From Hermatobates lingyangjiaoensis (Eukaryota > Arthropoda > Insecta > Hemiptera > Hermatobatidae), in assembly GCA_026182355.1 (NCBI GenBank), contig JAPFBL010000222.1:959001-1023000 (forward strand): DNA of 64,000 nt. Direction: 5' to 3'. Position numbers and translations under genes: made by a program. Below the pieces are notes generated by a model. That model was not told where the DNA came from, did no database searches, and saw nothing but the letters and a program-made list of their open reading frames with translations. Below are positions 25,397-37,729 of this stretch, one piece after another; position 1 is the first letter of the stretch, and each line of letters starts with the position of its first letter.

Positions 25397-25594
25397 AAAT
25401 ATAAGAAACGGTCCACAAGGACTATAAAACTTCAAATTACACGAAATTGAAAGTTCTTCGACGTGGGGAGATCTCTCTCACTTCGTCCTCTCTTCTAGTC
25501 TACTCTCCTGATGACGAACAACAGTTCGAAATATTGAATTCTGTAAGTGTTCTTTTTAGTCTCTTTTCTGTGTCGTGCTTTGTGTAATTTAATG

Positions 25595-25636
<42 letters not shown>

Positions 25637-25748
25637 GGTTAGCTTCTGCTACTCAAAGGGACTACTTCTGCCCGATGATGACGACTGTCGAAATATCGTT
25701 GTGAGTCTTTTGTGTGTGTCTTTATTTGTTTTTTCTCTTTCCTGTGAG

Positions 25749-25795
<47 letters not shown>
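25397..25795 (+). repeat. PLE-like tails, families D4 and D2, separated by TA arrays
   Basis: The first tail (25397-25594) carries CTGATGA-C-GAAC AACA GTTC-GAAATATTG, a clean stem-loop with GAAA. The second (25634-25751) carries CCGATGATGACGACTGTCGAAATATCG. They are separated and ended by TA arrays (25595-25633 and 25752-25795). Confidence 0.6.
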
Positions 25796-25800
<5 letters not shown>

Positions 25801-27583
25801 ACAACTACCATGACTTAATTCGATATATCGACGAGTGGAGAATCAAATTCGAGAATAGTGAATATTTTGATGCCGAATTAAACGGAAATTAGTGGATTTT
25901 TAGAGATATGGGGAAGGTATTCTTCATATTAGAACAATCTGGTAAGAAAGAATGAGAGATTGAAAGTACAACAAAAAGAATAGAGCATGGCGTACAACTA
26001 TTTAATAACAGTGTCATACTTATCATTCCTGTCCTTCCTGGTTTTTCAATTGGATGAGGTTTCTCAATAGGTGTAACACGGTATTCTATAAAAAAAGGAA
26101 GGATTATTGTTATCTCTTCTATTTATATTTGTTTAATCCGAAAGTACTTTCGTTTTAGATTATTGCAAAATAAGCGATGCATTTAGCAATAACCCTGCAG
26201 GCTATCCATGCAATTACAGTTATTTACCACTATTTAGTAAGGCTCCATATAATCCCTTTCTTTTATGAAATAACTTCTCTCATAGTAAACTCGTCACTTT
26301 TTACACTTCACTGCATAAATTTGATTATATTTCAATATTTTAGGAATCATCTTTTTCAAGTTTGAAAAAAAATCCACTTATTTTATTCACTTAATTTACT
26401 ACGCATTAAAAATAGCATAATACAATAAATAACCCAAATAATAGAAAATAATGAAAATCATTATAGCCTTCTTAAACCCATGAGATCAATTAAACATCAA
26501 CTATTTTTAAAACTCCATATTATAAGCTCTACTCAGAAAAATGCATTCTTTGTTATTTTTTTAACTAATAACAGTTAATAATTAATTAAAAACAATAATT
26601 TACTACTTTTTTAATATATGTTGAATTTATCGTATAAAAACAAGATTAATATCCCGAGTGTTAAACTCTTAATCACATATATATGATATTTCAGCAAAAC
26701 TCTTGGAAAAACCCGATCAGTTTTAATATAAATGTGTAGATTTCAGATCCAGGATTGAACAAATTGCTGTTGGATCCAGAATCCAGAATTGCTATATGTT
26801 GAAGTTTTGAGAGGTATACAGCTTATAGCTAAACATTTTTATTTATTTATTATTATATTACAACTACTCTTAGAGAGGTAACAAGTAATAGTGTTACATG
26901 CTCCATAAAAAAATGAAATAAAAGAGTGGAGAAACAACCCATTGGTGGAACTCCATATAAATTGTTCTCATCACTTGAAATTAGTCTTGACGCATTGCTG
27001 AATAGATTTCGGGGCAAGCATCTTTTTACCCTTCCAATAAAACCGGTAGGAATCTGGTGGGATAATAATTGCTGAATTAAAGGGTTCAGGTTAATGGGTA
27101 AAGATTCAGAAAATTACCGCTAACGTGATCGGATTTCTTGGTGAATAAAAGGAATTTTCAAGTTTTTATGAATGGTATCATTAAAAAAATAACAAGGAGA
27201 TTGCACAATTTTGCAAAAGATTATAAATTGGGCTGTTTGGATTCTTTGGATATTTGTATGGACATTTTGTTAATTTATTTATGATAGTTTTATTGTCTTT
27301 ATATCATAATTTATCATCAATTTTATTTATTATTTCTAATCGTAAATAGTAATTCTACTTTCTTTTATCATCAATGATGACCCTGTCGTATAGTGTAAGA
27401 TTTGCAAGTAGTTATATAATCATACAGCTAATCATATCACATCATGGATAATTTTTTCTTGTAAACTCTCTTACTCGTTTTAAAGCCCTCTCTCTTTACC
27501 TCTTCCTGCCTATGAATGGTTATGTATTCCATTTTCTGAAAAGGTATAAAAAGAAACTCTTACTTTCTCAACACTTTAACCGC
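25796..27583. other. AT-rich, no gene seen
   Basis: AT-rich sequence without recognised coding capacity. Confidence 0.5.
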
Positions 27584-27740
27584 TGCAGACAATCTGGACC
27601 CTTCTCGACGAGCAGTCATGAAATGTTTAGAACTTGATGATTTTCTTATGACAATGTCAACAGACAAAGCCTCCACCATTGTCCAGAAGCACTGAAATGA
27701 CTATAAACAAGACACCTCGATGCAACTCTCTTTTACCCAT
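27584..27740 (+). pseudogene. PLE pre-RT fragment
   Basis: The frame reads LDPSRRAVMKCLELDDFL, then MTMSTDKASTIVQKH, a stop, and NDYKQD. Penelope-like proteins have a conserved block just before the RT with L..ER.AL..L..D..I.I..ADKG.A.VV....Y. This fits, with a DK retained and a stop inside. It is an isolated fragment with no tail nearby. Confidence 0.5.
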
Positions 27741-30335
27741 CATTTTTCACCCAGTAGAATTAAATTTTCTGGTTTTCATTAATTTTTTTTTCCTTTAATA
27801 AAATTGCTTAGTAATAGTGACCTTGATTAAAGCCTTTATCGAGGTGACATTTCTATCACAGATTTTCCTATCTCCACCGTTCTATTTTCTATTTACTTCT
27901 TAACGTTCATAAATTTTCAAAATGCCTAATTTTCCATCATGTGGATGACACATAGCTACGGTCGTCATATCAAGATACTTTCAGCCATTGTTATTGAGTC
28001 ACTTATATACATCGTAACTTCCAAGCATTCATCAAATATTCTAAAAAAAAAAAACATGTCAATTGCTTTGTCATCATGGTTAACTAGATTGAATAACCTC
28101 ATTTAAATAAAAAAAGTAATATAAATTACTCTTCATTATTACTAATAATGGTTTTACGTACATGAAGTTGAGATTTGCTTAACCAGATTTTTTTTCAGAT
28201 CAAATGGTTTAACCAAATTTTACTTTTTTAGTTTCAGAAAAAATTTTTCAGTCTTTCGGCTATAAAAATGCTTATGGTTTAAATCTAGCAAAGTAGGATT
28301 TATTTTTTTTAAATTCATGAAAGTTTAAATATTTTTTTATTACTGACTACGAAACAATATTTGTTACTGATTACAATCTTTTGTTTGTAGCAAACTTTAT
28401 ATTTCAAGAACACTTTTCGCTTCTTCAAACTGCACAATAGTCTCACTGTCACCTTATATTAGTTCATAGTAAAGTTAGCAATGTTTCCTTACTTTATAGT
28501 CAATTTTCCCGTTCATGTCAATCTTCGATTTATTTCTCTCTTATACAGCTGTTACTTTGACGCCATTTTCAACTTTAGACCTCATAAACATGAGCTAAAA
28601 CTTTTTCTGCTACATTTTAAAATGTCTGTTTCTCTATTCCACTCATCATTTGTTTAGCAACAGTATCCTTAATATAATATCTATCTCTCCTATATTAGTT
28701 ATATTCGTTATCCCATGGTCCTTTCCAATATGTATTTATCAAATTTCCAAGACCACAGATGGTACGTTAAGGACCTAAAGTCTAAATTTTTTGATTGGTG
28801 GTCTCCTCCTAATCTAATCGGCATATTCGTTGCATAAGCCAAGGAGCTGTACTGGACTGCACTTTAGAAGGATTGCACTAATTGCATCCATTTCCTTACC
28901 ACATAATTTCTTAATATTCTCGGTACTGTTATAAATGCTTCTTTTAAATGTTTTCTTCTTTCTTTTCTACCTTCTATTCTCAGCCAGTCTCCTTCTATTG
29001 CATACATCAAACTTCTTAATCTGAGATTAAGAGATTTCTATGCACCTTTTAGCATGTTTACATTTCTGAAGGATCAAACAGTATAGGTTTGTAGCTGTCA
29101 AACTAAACTACACAGATTAAGACTTCTTAAACAACTGGTTGAAATAGATAAAAAGGAAAGGTTAAAAGGAGATTTTTGTTGTAAAAATGAATGAAGTTTT
29201 CTCTATTTGGCTTATAGTTTTCTCAAAATTCTGCAAACCAATACATGATATCAACAAATCAACTTACAACTGATGGATTCACTATTAAACTATAAATTAA
29301 TATTATACATACATAGACAGTTATAACATAATCATTGATGATAAATATAAAGACTGATACAACATAATTGTATTACTAAGACTAGTGATTCATTTCAAAA
29401 TATAATAATAAAAACTTAACTTTGCAATAACAATTTGAAGAAATATTCAATTAATTTAATTTTTGAATTAATATTCCATTTAAAGTTATACATTATATTT
29501 TCCATGAGATATTGTTTTGTGAAAGCTTAAACAATATCATTTGTGATTAAATTAATGTAAAATTACATAAAGAAAATATAAACTCATTATTATAAAACAT
29601 AAATAATTTTAAAAAGCCGGACTGAAACAACTAATGTAGGATTTCTACCCAGAAATCTAAAAATCCTGAGGGAAGCTCTATAATAGCGGAAATTAAAAGA
29701 GCCCTGAAGTGAGGTAAATAACGAAATTTGAGTAGTGAACGGAAATCTAAGTCTTCTATAATACACGCTTTTTGTTAAGTATAATGAATTTTAACTGGCC
29801 TACGTGATAAAAGTTAAATACAACCTCAATAAACGATTTTAAGCTGCTTATAAAAATTAAAAAATTAAAAAAAATTTTTTTTTTAAAAAATATATCTTCA
29901 AATATCATTTAACACTATATAACCTCTATATTATAGTTTATTTGTTTAAGTGGAAGAATAAATGTTAATGAACACAAAACTCATTTATTATGATATCCAC
30001 ATCACACACGATCTGATAAGGTTGAAATAAGTTCAGAGATATCAACATTTCATTTAGTTCAATGAGTTTTATGGAAGGATTTTTAACTAGACATTCTTCT
30101 CGAGTAATCTTTTAGGACATTTAATTATAAATAAATTGCCTGTCTCTGAATTTAATAAAAAAATTCTATTCCATTTATGCAAGTGTTTTTATTGAAATGA
30201 TAAAGACAAGAAATCAGTAATCCCAGACATCACACACAGTAATCAAACAAACGTAATCACAGTTTTATATGATAGCAGTTTGTAAAAAGTATCTTTAACT
30301 TATTATTTATAACATTTTGAATTAATATAAGAATA
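27741..30335. other. AT-rich flank, no gene seen
   Basis: Left flank of the large palindromic element. No coding signature recognised on either strand. Confidence 0.5.
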
Positions 30336-30341
30336 CACATA
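30336..30341. repeat. Target site duplication CACATA, left
   Basis: The hexamer CACATA directly precedes the left TIR and is repeated directly after the right TIR (47241-47246). A 6-bp duplication is the known length for Polinton/Maverick integrases. Confidence 0.8.
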
Positions 30342-30690
30342 AGTAGTATAGTTTTATAAGTTCTGGGACTGCGCAGGCGCGGCCACGCCCCCTTCCCCCC
30401 ACCCCCATCCATGCTCAGCCAATATTGAGGACCCCCTCCCCCAACCCTATCCCTCATCAGCCAATCACCTTCTTCCCCCACCTCTGGTCCCATGCGCAGA
30501 CTACCTCAAGGTTTGTTATGATAGGGTGGGTCACTTCCTTGTTTATGTTTTGATGACCTACTTTCAAGGTCACCGGCAAGGTCGACTGGAAGTTGAGGTT
30601 GTGCCCACCAGGTGGCAGCACCCGACAGAGTCGTCGTTATGAAAATAATATTAGTGTTAATGACATGGATGATTGCCGCGATAAAGGCTA
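30342..30690 (+). repeat. Left terminal inverted repeat
   Basis: Starts AGTAGTATA and is matched in reverse complement by 46929-47240. Internal landmarks common to both are CTGGGACTGCG, CTCAGCCAATATTGAGGACC, the CATGCGCAGACTACCTC block, and the inner end GATTGCCGCGATAAAGGCTA. The left copy has about 40 nt (around 30540-30590) that the right copy lacks. GC-rich compared with the flanks. Confidence 0.88.
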
Positions 30691-31033
30691 GTACCAAGGT
30701 GAGGGGTCATTGACCTTAGCCTGTGCAGACCCTGAAAGAATATTTTTGCGAATGTTATATTGGCAGGCTGGCTGGAGGTCAGCTGCCGAGAGAGTTTACT
30801 TGAGAGCATTAACCCGATAACATTCCAGACCCTCTGCCCCACCCCCCCAGCCAACAGGCCGGCTCAGCCTTCTCCAAGTCTGCTATAGTACATTAGAATG
30901 CTCCCCTTGGCTGGCTGGAGGTCAACTGCCGAGAGAGTTTACTTGAGAGCATTAACCCGATAACATTCCAGACCCTCTGCCCCACCCCCCCAGCCAACAG
31001 GCCGGCTCAGCCTTCTCCAAGTCTGCTATAGTA

Positions 31034-32353
31034 CGTAGGCCATCCGGAAAGTAGTACCCGTTTGTGCCGTGTGGAGCGCTGATGAGTAGAGTAGCCGCCG
31101 GACAAGTTGCAACACGTTCAGTTCTGTTTCAGCTGTCTGTGTGCTAAGTTACGGTCGCTGGTACTTCTGGGTTTTTTTCTGTGAGTGTTTATAATGTTCA
31201 AGAAATAGAGAACGCCGCCAGTTGTGAAATTAGAGCTGTGATTAGGTTTCTTAACGCAAGAAATGTGAAACCTTGCGATATTCATCGTCAATTGAAGGAG
31301 GTGTATGGAGACAATGTTATGATGAGTCATCTGTTCGGCGCTGGTGTCGTAATTTCAGCTTGGGCAGAGAGAGCACCCATGATGACGAGCGTTCCGGACG
31401 GCCGTCAGTCATTACGCACGAACTGGTGAGTTCAATTAACGAATTCGTGAAGGCTGATCGGCGCGTAACAATTGATGAGATCAGTGAAAATTTCAGTAAT
31501 GTTTCACGAACAGTTATTCATGAAATTGTTAAGGACCACCTGCATTATGCAAAAATTTGCGCAAGGTGGGTTCCTCGCATGCTTATTGACGAACACAAAT
31601 CCACCCGTATGGCTGCAGCAGTGACGTTTTTGGAACGTTACTCTCGTGATGGAGACTCTTTCTTGACTCGCATTGTCACTGGTGACGAGACATGGGTTTG
31701 TTATGCAACACCTACGAGTAAAAGACAATCAATGGAGTGGCGTCAGCTCATTCACCCAACAAGCCAAAAAAATTCAAAACGGTAATGTCTACCGTAAAGT
31801 TATGGCAACCGTTTTCTGGGATCGACGAGGTGTACTGCTCATTGACTTCATGACCCGTGGAGACACTATAAATGCCAATGCATATTGTGAGACATTGAAG
31901 AAATTACGGCGAGCAATTCAAAATCGACGGCGAGGTTTGTTGTCTAGCGGCGTCATTCTTCTCCACGACAATGCCAGGCCTCATACAGCTCGGATAACAC
32001 AACAACTTGTGAACAATTCAAATGGGAAACTTTTAACCATCCACCCTAAGCCCAGACTTGGACCCTCAGATTTTCATCTGTTTTACAAAACTGAAGAATT
32101 TTTTAGCAGGAACGAAATTTGAAAGTGATTAAGAACTGAATCAGCTGTGACTACGTATCTAAATACACTGGCGGCAGAGGAGTACGAAGCTGGGATACAA
32201 AAACTCGTCACACTTACGACAAATGCTTAATTTGCAAGTGACTATGTGGAGAAGTAGTTTAAAGATGTTCTTTAAAATAAAACATTATTATTTGTTAAAA
32301 TGCTGTCGTTTTTATTTTATTCCAAAACGGGTACTACTTTCCGATGGCCCTCG
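31034..32353 (+). mobile_element. mariner transposon, 1320 bp
   Basis: TIRs GGCCATCCGGAAAGTAGTAC (left) and the complement of GTACTACTTTCCGATGGCC (right), flanked by TA at 31032-31033 and 32354-32355. The neighbouring tandem unit (30892-30905) supplies the empty site GCTATAGTACATTAGAATG, so the insertion point is exact. It carries a broken transposase. The insertion postdates the tandem duplication within the palindrome arm and is absent from the other arm. Confidence 0.92.
31190..32225 (+). pseudogene. mariner transposase, frameshifted
   Basis: D,D34D-type mariner transposase of about 340 residues, broken into three frames. Frame 1 has the N-terminal helix-turn-helix (SCEIRAVIRFLNARNVKP). 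Frame 2 (from about 31320) holds the RWCRNFSLGRE and RSGRPSV linker, HEIVKDHLHYAKICARWVP and the first catalytic Asp in VTGDETWV (about 31677). Frame 3 holds MATVFWDRRGVLLIDFM, the second Asp in LLHDNARPHTA (about 31962) and the third in LGPSDFHLF (about 32060), preceded by a degraded HPKPR in place of YSPDL. Frameshifts near 31320 and 31740 make it inactive. Confidence 0.9.
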
Positions 32354-32457
32354 TACATTAGAATGCTCCCCTTGGCTGGCTGGAGGTCAGCTGCCGAGAG
32401 AGTTTACTTCAGAGCATTAACCCGATAACATTCCAGACCCTCTGCCCCACCCCCCTG

Positions 32458-32707
32458 CCAAGGTGACGTCATCTTATCCTTCTGCCGGTCCAGACTTGCA
32501 TGCTTGCTAACAGCCGAGTTTACTTCAGTACATTAACCTTCTCAGGTCCAGACACGCAAGCAGATGCCCCACCCCTTGCCCCCCCAGCCAAGGTGACGTC
32601 ATCTTATCCTTCTGCCGGTCCAGACTTGCATGCTTGCTAACAGCCGAGTTTACTTCAGTACATTAACCTTCTCAGGTCCAGACACGCAAGCAGATGCCCC
32701 ACCCCTA
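32458..32707. repeat. Tandem repeat of 130 bp, two units (left arm)
   Basis: CCAAGGTGACGTCATC starts units at 32458 and 32588. Each contains TTCTGCCGGTCCAGACTTGC, CAGCCGAGTTTACTTC and GACACGCAAGCAGATGCCCC. GTGACGTCA is a CRE-like palindrome (observation only). There is no counterpart in the right arm. Confidence 0.85.
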
Positions 32708-32900
32708 GCCAACCAGCCTAATTGGCATTCTACTTATCTCTTGCATCAGTGAATTAATTAAACAGACCGCATGTATAATTCACCTTTATCCACCGATCTA
32801 ATTAGCATGACCAGCCCGCATATCTTGCGTCAGCCAATTAGCATAAACAGCCCGCATATCTTGTGTAAGCCAATTTAGCTCGTCTAATACAATGCCGTGG
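32708..32900. repeat. Short iteron tract, left arm
   Basis: Contains AGCCCGCATATCTTG twice and CAATTAGCAT-type motifs. These are the complements of the ATGCGGGCTG / GCTAATTAG motifs amplified in the right arm at 45895-46430. Here there is only about one and a half units. Confidence 0.75.
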
Positions 32901-33020
32901 GAAATATCAACCCTATCCTTTCCCAGAGCCAAACAACATCCTGTTTACTCAACCACTGCCACTCCCGCTATTGCGTCATAACCCCCAACCACCCACCGTT
33001 CCCCTCACCCCTCTTTTTGT

Positions 33021-33184
33021 TATATAACCCATCGCCTCAGCCATTCTTTTCACAATCACCTCAGACGCCCTAGCATCTCCAGCAGCAGCAACTCATCATA
33101 TCTCAAGTAAGTTGAAATTTCTTTACCAACACATATACAAGTAAATTCTTTTTTTTTTATTAAAAAACTCTTTCATTTTTTTAG
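33021..33184 (+). promoter_or_regulatory. TATA promoter and spliced 5' leader, left arm
   Basis: TATATAA at 33021-33027 is followed by a pyrimidine/CAG-rich leader and a GTAAGT donor (33107). A T-rich tract precedes a TTTTTTTAG acceptor ending at 33184, giving a 78-nt intron whose end lies 4 nt before the first codon of the 98-aa gene. The mirrored arrangement is in the right arm. Predicted from sequence only. Confidence 0.6.
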
Positions 33185-33188
33185 AATC

Positions 33189-33484
33189 TTGGATCAAAAA
33201 CTAAACAGAATAAACAACACAGTCACGATCAAGGCGACTGATTTGGATGTTGACAAAGAGTATGACATTACTTGTTTAAGGAGAATAAACACCCGGTTTG
33301 GAGAAAGTGTATTAGCAGTGATTGCGTATGATAATAACAGATACGGCTCTTTGATTCTTCCGCAAAGATACAATAGCGAAATAACTGATCAATATATAGA
33401 AACATATAAAGAAAAAACATCTGGGTAACTTTTAAAGGAGTTATAAATAGGAAGCATTCGTACGAATTCAAGGAGCGGGTATAA
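33189..33484 (+). pseudogene. 98-aa protein, left copy (start lost, frameshifted)
   Basis: Nearly identical to the right-arm protein (45263-45559), but the start codon is TTG instead of ATG and a frameshift after TYKEK (about 33415) closes the frame at 33428. The ancestral stop (33482-33484) overlaps an ATG (TAATG) that would open the polymerase frame. See the right copy for the description. Confidence 0.75.
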
Positions 33485-36400
33485 TGCAGGCTGGTGAAAA
33501 GAGGAAACTGAAAATTATGACTTACACGACTTTACCATTAAAAAACGTTTCACTAGACCATTTTATCAGTTAATAGAGACTTCATACAGAAATAGACTTT
33601 TGACATATCAAATTCCAAATATTTGACACAAATACTTTAGATGACTTTTTAAATCATGTCCAAAGCGAAATTGTAACTTTATTGACTGACTGCCTACAGA
33701 CTGAACAGACTGTAAAATATAACTTGATAGTAGACGTAGTTATGACGAAAAGGACATTAGAGATTCTCGAGGCTAATTTAAAGACAAGAAATCGTGTCTT
33801 GTACAGAACCACTGATTTAACTGATGAACTAAACATTACATTTGACAAACTGAGAAAAGAATTTACAAATATGAAAACAAAAGGTTCGGGATGGCAACTT
33901 AAATGTATCAAACAAATGCAGCTTCGTATAAATAAACATAATCCATTGCTAGTATCTTCCTTCATTGAACTACCTAGGAAAATTAAAAACAGCCATTCAG
34001 TCATTAATGTAAAGAATACAGACAACTTGTGCTTCCACTATGCAGTTTTAAGCAAGTTTATTGATTTTCATCCTGAAAAAGTCCAAAAATATCATAAACT
34101 GCTAAAAAAGTATAATTTTTCAATGTTTAGCGAATCTGGCCCGATAGAGTTGTCTGAAATACCGAAGTTTGAACGTGTCAACAATATTTCCATAAACATT
34201 TTTGCACTAGATGAAAAAGAGTCAATTTACCCATTGAAAATTGTAAATATAGAAAAGGATGACCATCGTGATTTATTGTTGATTCGCAAGGATAAAAATG
34301 CTCATTTTTGCTATATAAAAAATTTCCAAAGAATGATACGTCATCAAATTAAGGCCAAGACAAAGTCAACTTACTCGCTTGTCTGTAAGATTTGTTTCAC
34401 ACAGATATCGGATTATGACGGTAAAAGAGCAAATAAACGTCTATTAATTCATAGGCAATTGTGTCAGGAAAAAAAGTCGTGCATTGCAAAGATGCCTACA
34501 CAAGATTTAAAATTTGATAAATACGAGTCGACATACAAAATACTGATTATCATTTACGCAGACTTTGAAGCCATCTTAAAGAAATCAGATCCTCTTGAAA
34601 CTTGTAACTTTAACGAACCATTCCAGTACAATATTAATACGCACATTTTGTCCTCTTATTGCTATCTAATCAAAACGACAGATGAAATTGAACAAGACTC
34701 TATATTACCAACTACACCCGTCTTATATCGTGGAGAAAACGCAGCGCAGCATTTTATTGAAAATTTACGAGACATTTCAGTCAAGGTAGATAAAATTATA
34801 AATCGTAATCTACTCATGCCAAAGTTGAAGATGTCGAATTGAAGACTTATTTAGACGCTATAAAATGTCCCCTATGTCAGAGAGATTTTAACGATAGCGT
34901 GGTAAAGGTACGCGACCATTCACACTTTAGCATAAATACTAGTAACCCATCAACAGAAAATTTCGTCAACCATATGTCGAAGCTGTAACTTAAAGTATAA
35001 CAACTTGAAACATGTTTGTTGTCGTAGCATGCATAATTTATCAAACTATGACTCACATTTTCTAATTACAGAGTTTATTAGAAACGAAAGATATTAATAT
35101 AATACCAGTCAATGAGCAACGCTACTTGGCCTTTACAGTAAAAATCGGTAATGTTACATTTCGTTTTATCGACACATTTAGATTTACAATGGCTAGCTTG
35201 GACAAACTCGTAAGCATACAAGATAAGGATGGGTTGGTTAGTCAAGTGGAAAAAATTCTATCCCGACAGGAACAATGTGAAATGGTTACTAGAAAGGGGG
35301 TCTATCCGTACACTTATACAGACAGTTGGAGAAATTCAATGATACCATGCTTCCACCCAAAGAATCTTTTTACAACGACTTGACAGACCGACATATTTCC
35401 ACAGAAGACTATAATTATGCCAAATCTGTTTGGCAAGTGTTTAAATGTAAAAATTTGGGCGAATATTCAGATTTGTATTTGACTGTAGACACAATTTTGC
35501 TCATGATTGTTTTCGAGGAATATAGAAACGAAGTATATAGAACATATGGGATAGATCCGGCACATTATTTCACAACACCGAGTTTAAGCTGGAACTTAAT
35601 GTTGAAATACGCAAAACAGACTGTAGGTTTATTCCGAGATTACGACATGCAGCTGTTTACCGAGAAATCCATCTATGGTGGAATTTGTCAGTTAAATATT
35701 AAATATGTTGAAGCCAATAACAAGTACATGAGAAACTATGACCCGGGTAAGCCAAACGTATACATTATGGCATTTGATGTTGTTAGCCTATACAGTTCGG
35801 TGATGCAATTTTTTAAACTTCCCGTCGGTGACTATGCTTGGGAAGAAGATTTGGATAGATTCACACCCAATTACATAAAGTCATTAGGCAAAGACGATGA
35901 AAGAGGTTACTTTTTACAATGTGACATATGTAGACTATCCAGAGGAAATTCACGACGCTCATTCAGACTATCCCTTTTGCCCCGAGAGAATAGCAGTCAA
36001 TGGGGGAAATTATAAAAAACTCGTTCTCACGCTAAACAATAAAAAAGACTATTTTATCCATTATTTATATCTAAAGCAGGCTATTGAACATGGTTTGCTA
36101 TTAAAATCAGTCAAACGAGTCTTGGGTTTCAAGCAGACCTATTGGATCAAACCGTATGTTGAATTAAACACTGATAAGCGTAAAAATACAGATAAGGAAT
36201 ATTATTGGCAATTTGTATAAACTCTTTCTCAACAGCGTGTATGGCATGAGTTTACGGAATGTTTGCAAAGATAAGAAAATTAAATTGATAAATAATGAAA
36301 AGTTATGGGACAAATATCTAAAACACCCAGCCTTTGTAGACAGACACATCTTTAATGAACATTTATTTTCATTTACCACATTGGAGACAGAAGTGTTTAT

Positions 36401-37007
36401 AGTCAAGACCACTACATAATTGGAGCCAGTATCCTTGCAATATCAAAATTATATACTGTATCGATACTTTTATGACGTTTTCAAACCTGTTTTTAAACAA
36501 GACCTATCTCTCATCTATACAGACACTGACTCGTTTTACTTTAAAATTACCAATGTTGAAGATATCTATGAAAATTTGCTTGCCATTGAAAATCACTTGG
36601 ACGCCTCAAATATTCCAGCTAAACACAAACTGTTTTCCAATAAAAACAGGGGTGTTCCTGGTCTTATGAAGGAAGATACGGGAACAATTATTGAAAAATT
36701 TGTCGGTCTATCGCCAAAAATGTATTGCTTAAAACTCGATGGTGATGTTGAGAAGCAAAGATGTAAAGGAATATCAAAGCATGTAGGAATTAGTTTTGAT
36801 GACTATTACAACGCCTTGCAGACTAGTCAAAAACTTTACAAAGAAATGAAAAGGATTCAATCTAGATATCATAAAGTGAGCACGATTCACTTGAATAAAT
36901 TAGCCTTGAGAAATTATGACGATAAAAGAATCGCTTTGGACGACGGTGTAAATACTTTGCCTTATGGTCATTACTCCAGACCTAGCGTAAGCGATGGTGG
37001 GGGGTAG
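33484..37007 (+). pseudogene. polB: Protein-primed type B DNA polymerase, left copy, multiply frameshifted
   Basis: Same gene as the right-arm copy. Open blocks are 33682-34842, 35126-35383, 35326-36015, 35897-36220, 36213-36419 and 36420-37007, so at least five frameshifts split it. The exonuclease motif YADFEAIL lies at about 34555, DVVSLYSSVM (motif A) at about 35773, the NSVYGMS part of motif B at about 36230 and YTDTDSFYF (motif C) at about 36516. The Zn/HNH-like block at about 34865 is disrupted. Inactive as a gene. Confidence 0.9.
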
Positions 37008-37074
37008 TAGTAGTGGTGGGGGTTAGACCTTATTTTAGTTTTGTGTAGATCTTGAGCCTAACAGTATCGGCATC

Positions 37075-37617
37075 ATGTCGCTCTTCTCTGAATTTAGAAT
37101 CAATTCCAAGACTTTGAAACTAAGTATCGAAAATATGAATCATATTCGTGTAGTGCTAACTCATGGAAGAAGACAAGTATCGTTTGACATGGATATATTC
37201 AACAAACTAACAATGGGACCGATTGCAGACATAATTTTAAATTTCTTTAATGGAGACAGCAGGGAATGTGAATATTTTCAAATTGAATGCGACTATGTTA
37301 ACGTAACTTTGGTGAAGGGGAAGAAAAAGAAGATTATCACCTTGGGAGATTGTATTCAACTCAACAAATCAGACTATGAATTGATGTCCTGCTTAAGAAA
37401 GCCTTTAAATGAGTACTTTGAATTTTTCATTTCGATAATTCTATTCCAACATCTCTTGGCTATTCCAAATCAAACGTGCCAAATCAATGAAAGCAAAAAG
37501 AACAACGAAAACCTGGACATAGCTGGACCATCTTTACCAACTGTTGAAATGTCTACGTGGAAACCATCTATTGAGACGGTGGAGGAGGAGGAGGAGAATG
37601 ATGCTGATGCAGTGTAA
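37075..37617 (+). CDS. 180-aa acidic-tailed protein, left copy
   Basis: Intact ATG-to-TAA frame of 180 codons, almost identical to the right copy (one visible difference, SIENMNH versus SIEYMNH). The N-terminal half is beta-rich looking (KTLKLSI, IRVVLTHGRRQVSFDM), followed by a lysine patch (VKGKKKKIITLG). The C-terminal 20 residues are strongly acidic (EEEEENDADAV). The combination of basic beta-rich core and acidic tail resembles small ssDNA-binding or PC4-like proteins, but I cannot assign it. It sits directly after polB and is read the same way. Intact in both arms, unlike polB, which suggests fewer hits by chance or some constraint. Confidence 0.75.
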   Translation: MSLFSEFRINSKTLKLSIENMNHIRVVLTHGRRQVSFDMDIFNKLTMGPIADIILNFFNGDSRECEYFQIECDYVNVTLVKGKKKKIITLGDCIQLNKSDYELMSCLRKPLNEYFEFFISIILFQHLLAIPNQTCQINESKKNNENLDIAGPSLPTVEMSTWKPSIETVEEEEENDADAV

Positions 37618-37658
37618 CTATAATACTTCCATATTATATTTACAAGTAACACATGTCT

Positions 37659-37686
37659 CTCTCTTCTCTCTCTCTCTCTCTCTCTT
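37659..37686 (+). repeat. CT microsatellite, left arm
   Basis: CT dinucleotides between the 180-aa gene and the next gene, mirrored as GA at 41071-41092. They lie in a pyrimidine tract ending TTGTTTCAG (37723), a plausible splice acceptor 6 nt before the next ATG. Confidence 0.8.
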
Positions 37687-37729
37687 TGGTGTTGTTATTA
37701 ATTGTCATGTAACTTGTTTCAGATAAAAC

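Larger units (their letters stand above)
30760..32460. repeat. Tandem repeat of about 133 bp (left arm), split by mariner
   Basis: Units start near GGCTGGCTGGAGGTCA at about 30765, 30907 and 32374. They contain CCGAGAGAGTTTACTT, CATTAACCCGATAACATTCC and AGACCCTCTGCCCCACCCCC. The second unit is split by the mariner at its TA. Without the mariner there are about two and a half units. The right arm lacks them. Confidence 0.8.

Noticed and set aside
25188..25427. 79-codon open frame with Ser-Leu and Tyr-Ile repeats
   Set aside because: It translates CT and TA microsatellites. The same applies to 16107-16304, 50549-50755 and 54954-55151.
28700..29050. Possible coding region on the minus strand (segments like EGDWLRIEGRKERRKHLKEA)
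   Set aside because: Short, broken by stops and without a family match; composition alone is not enough.
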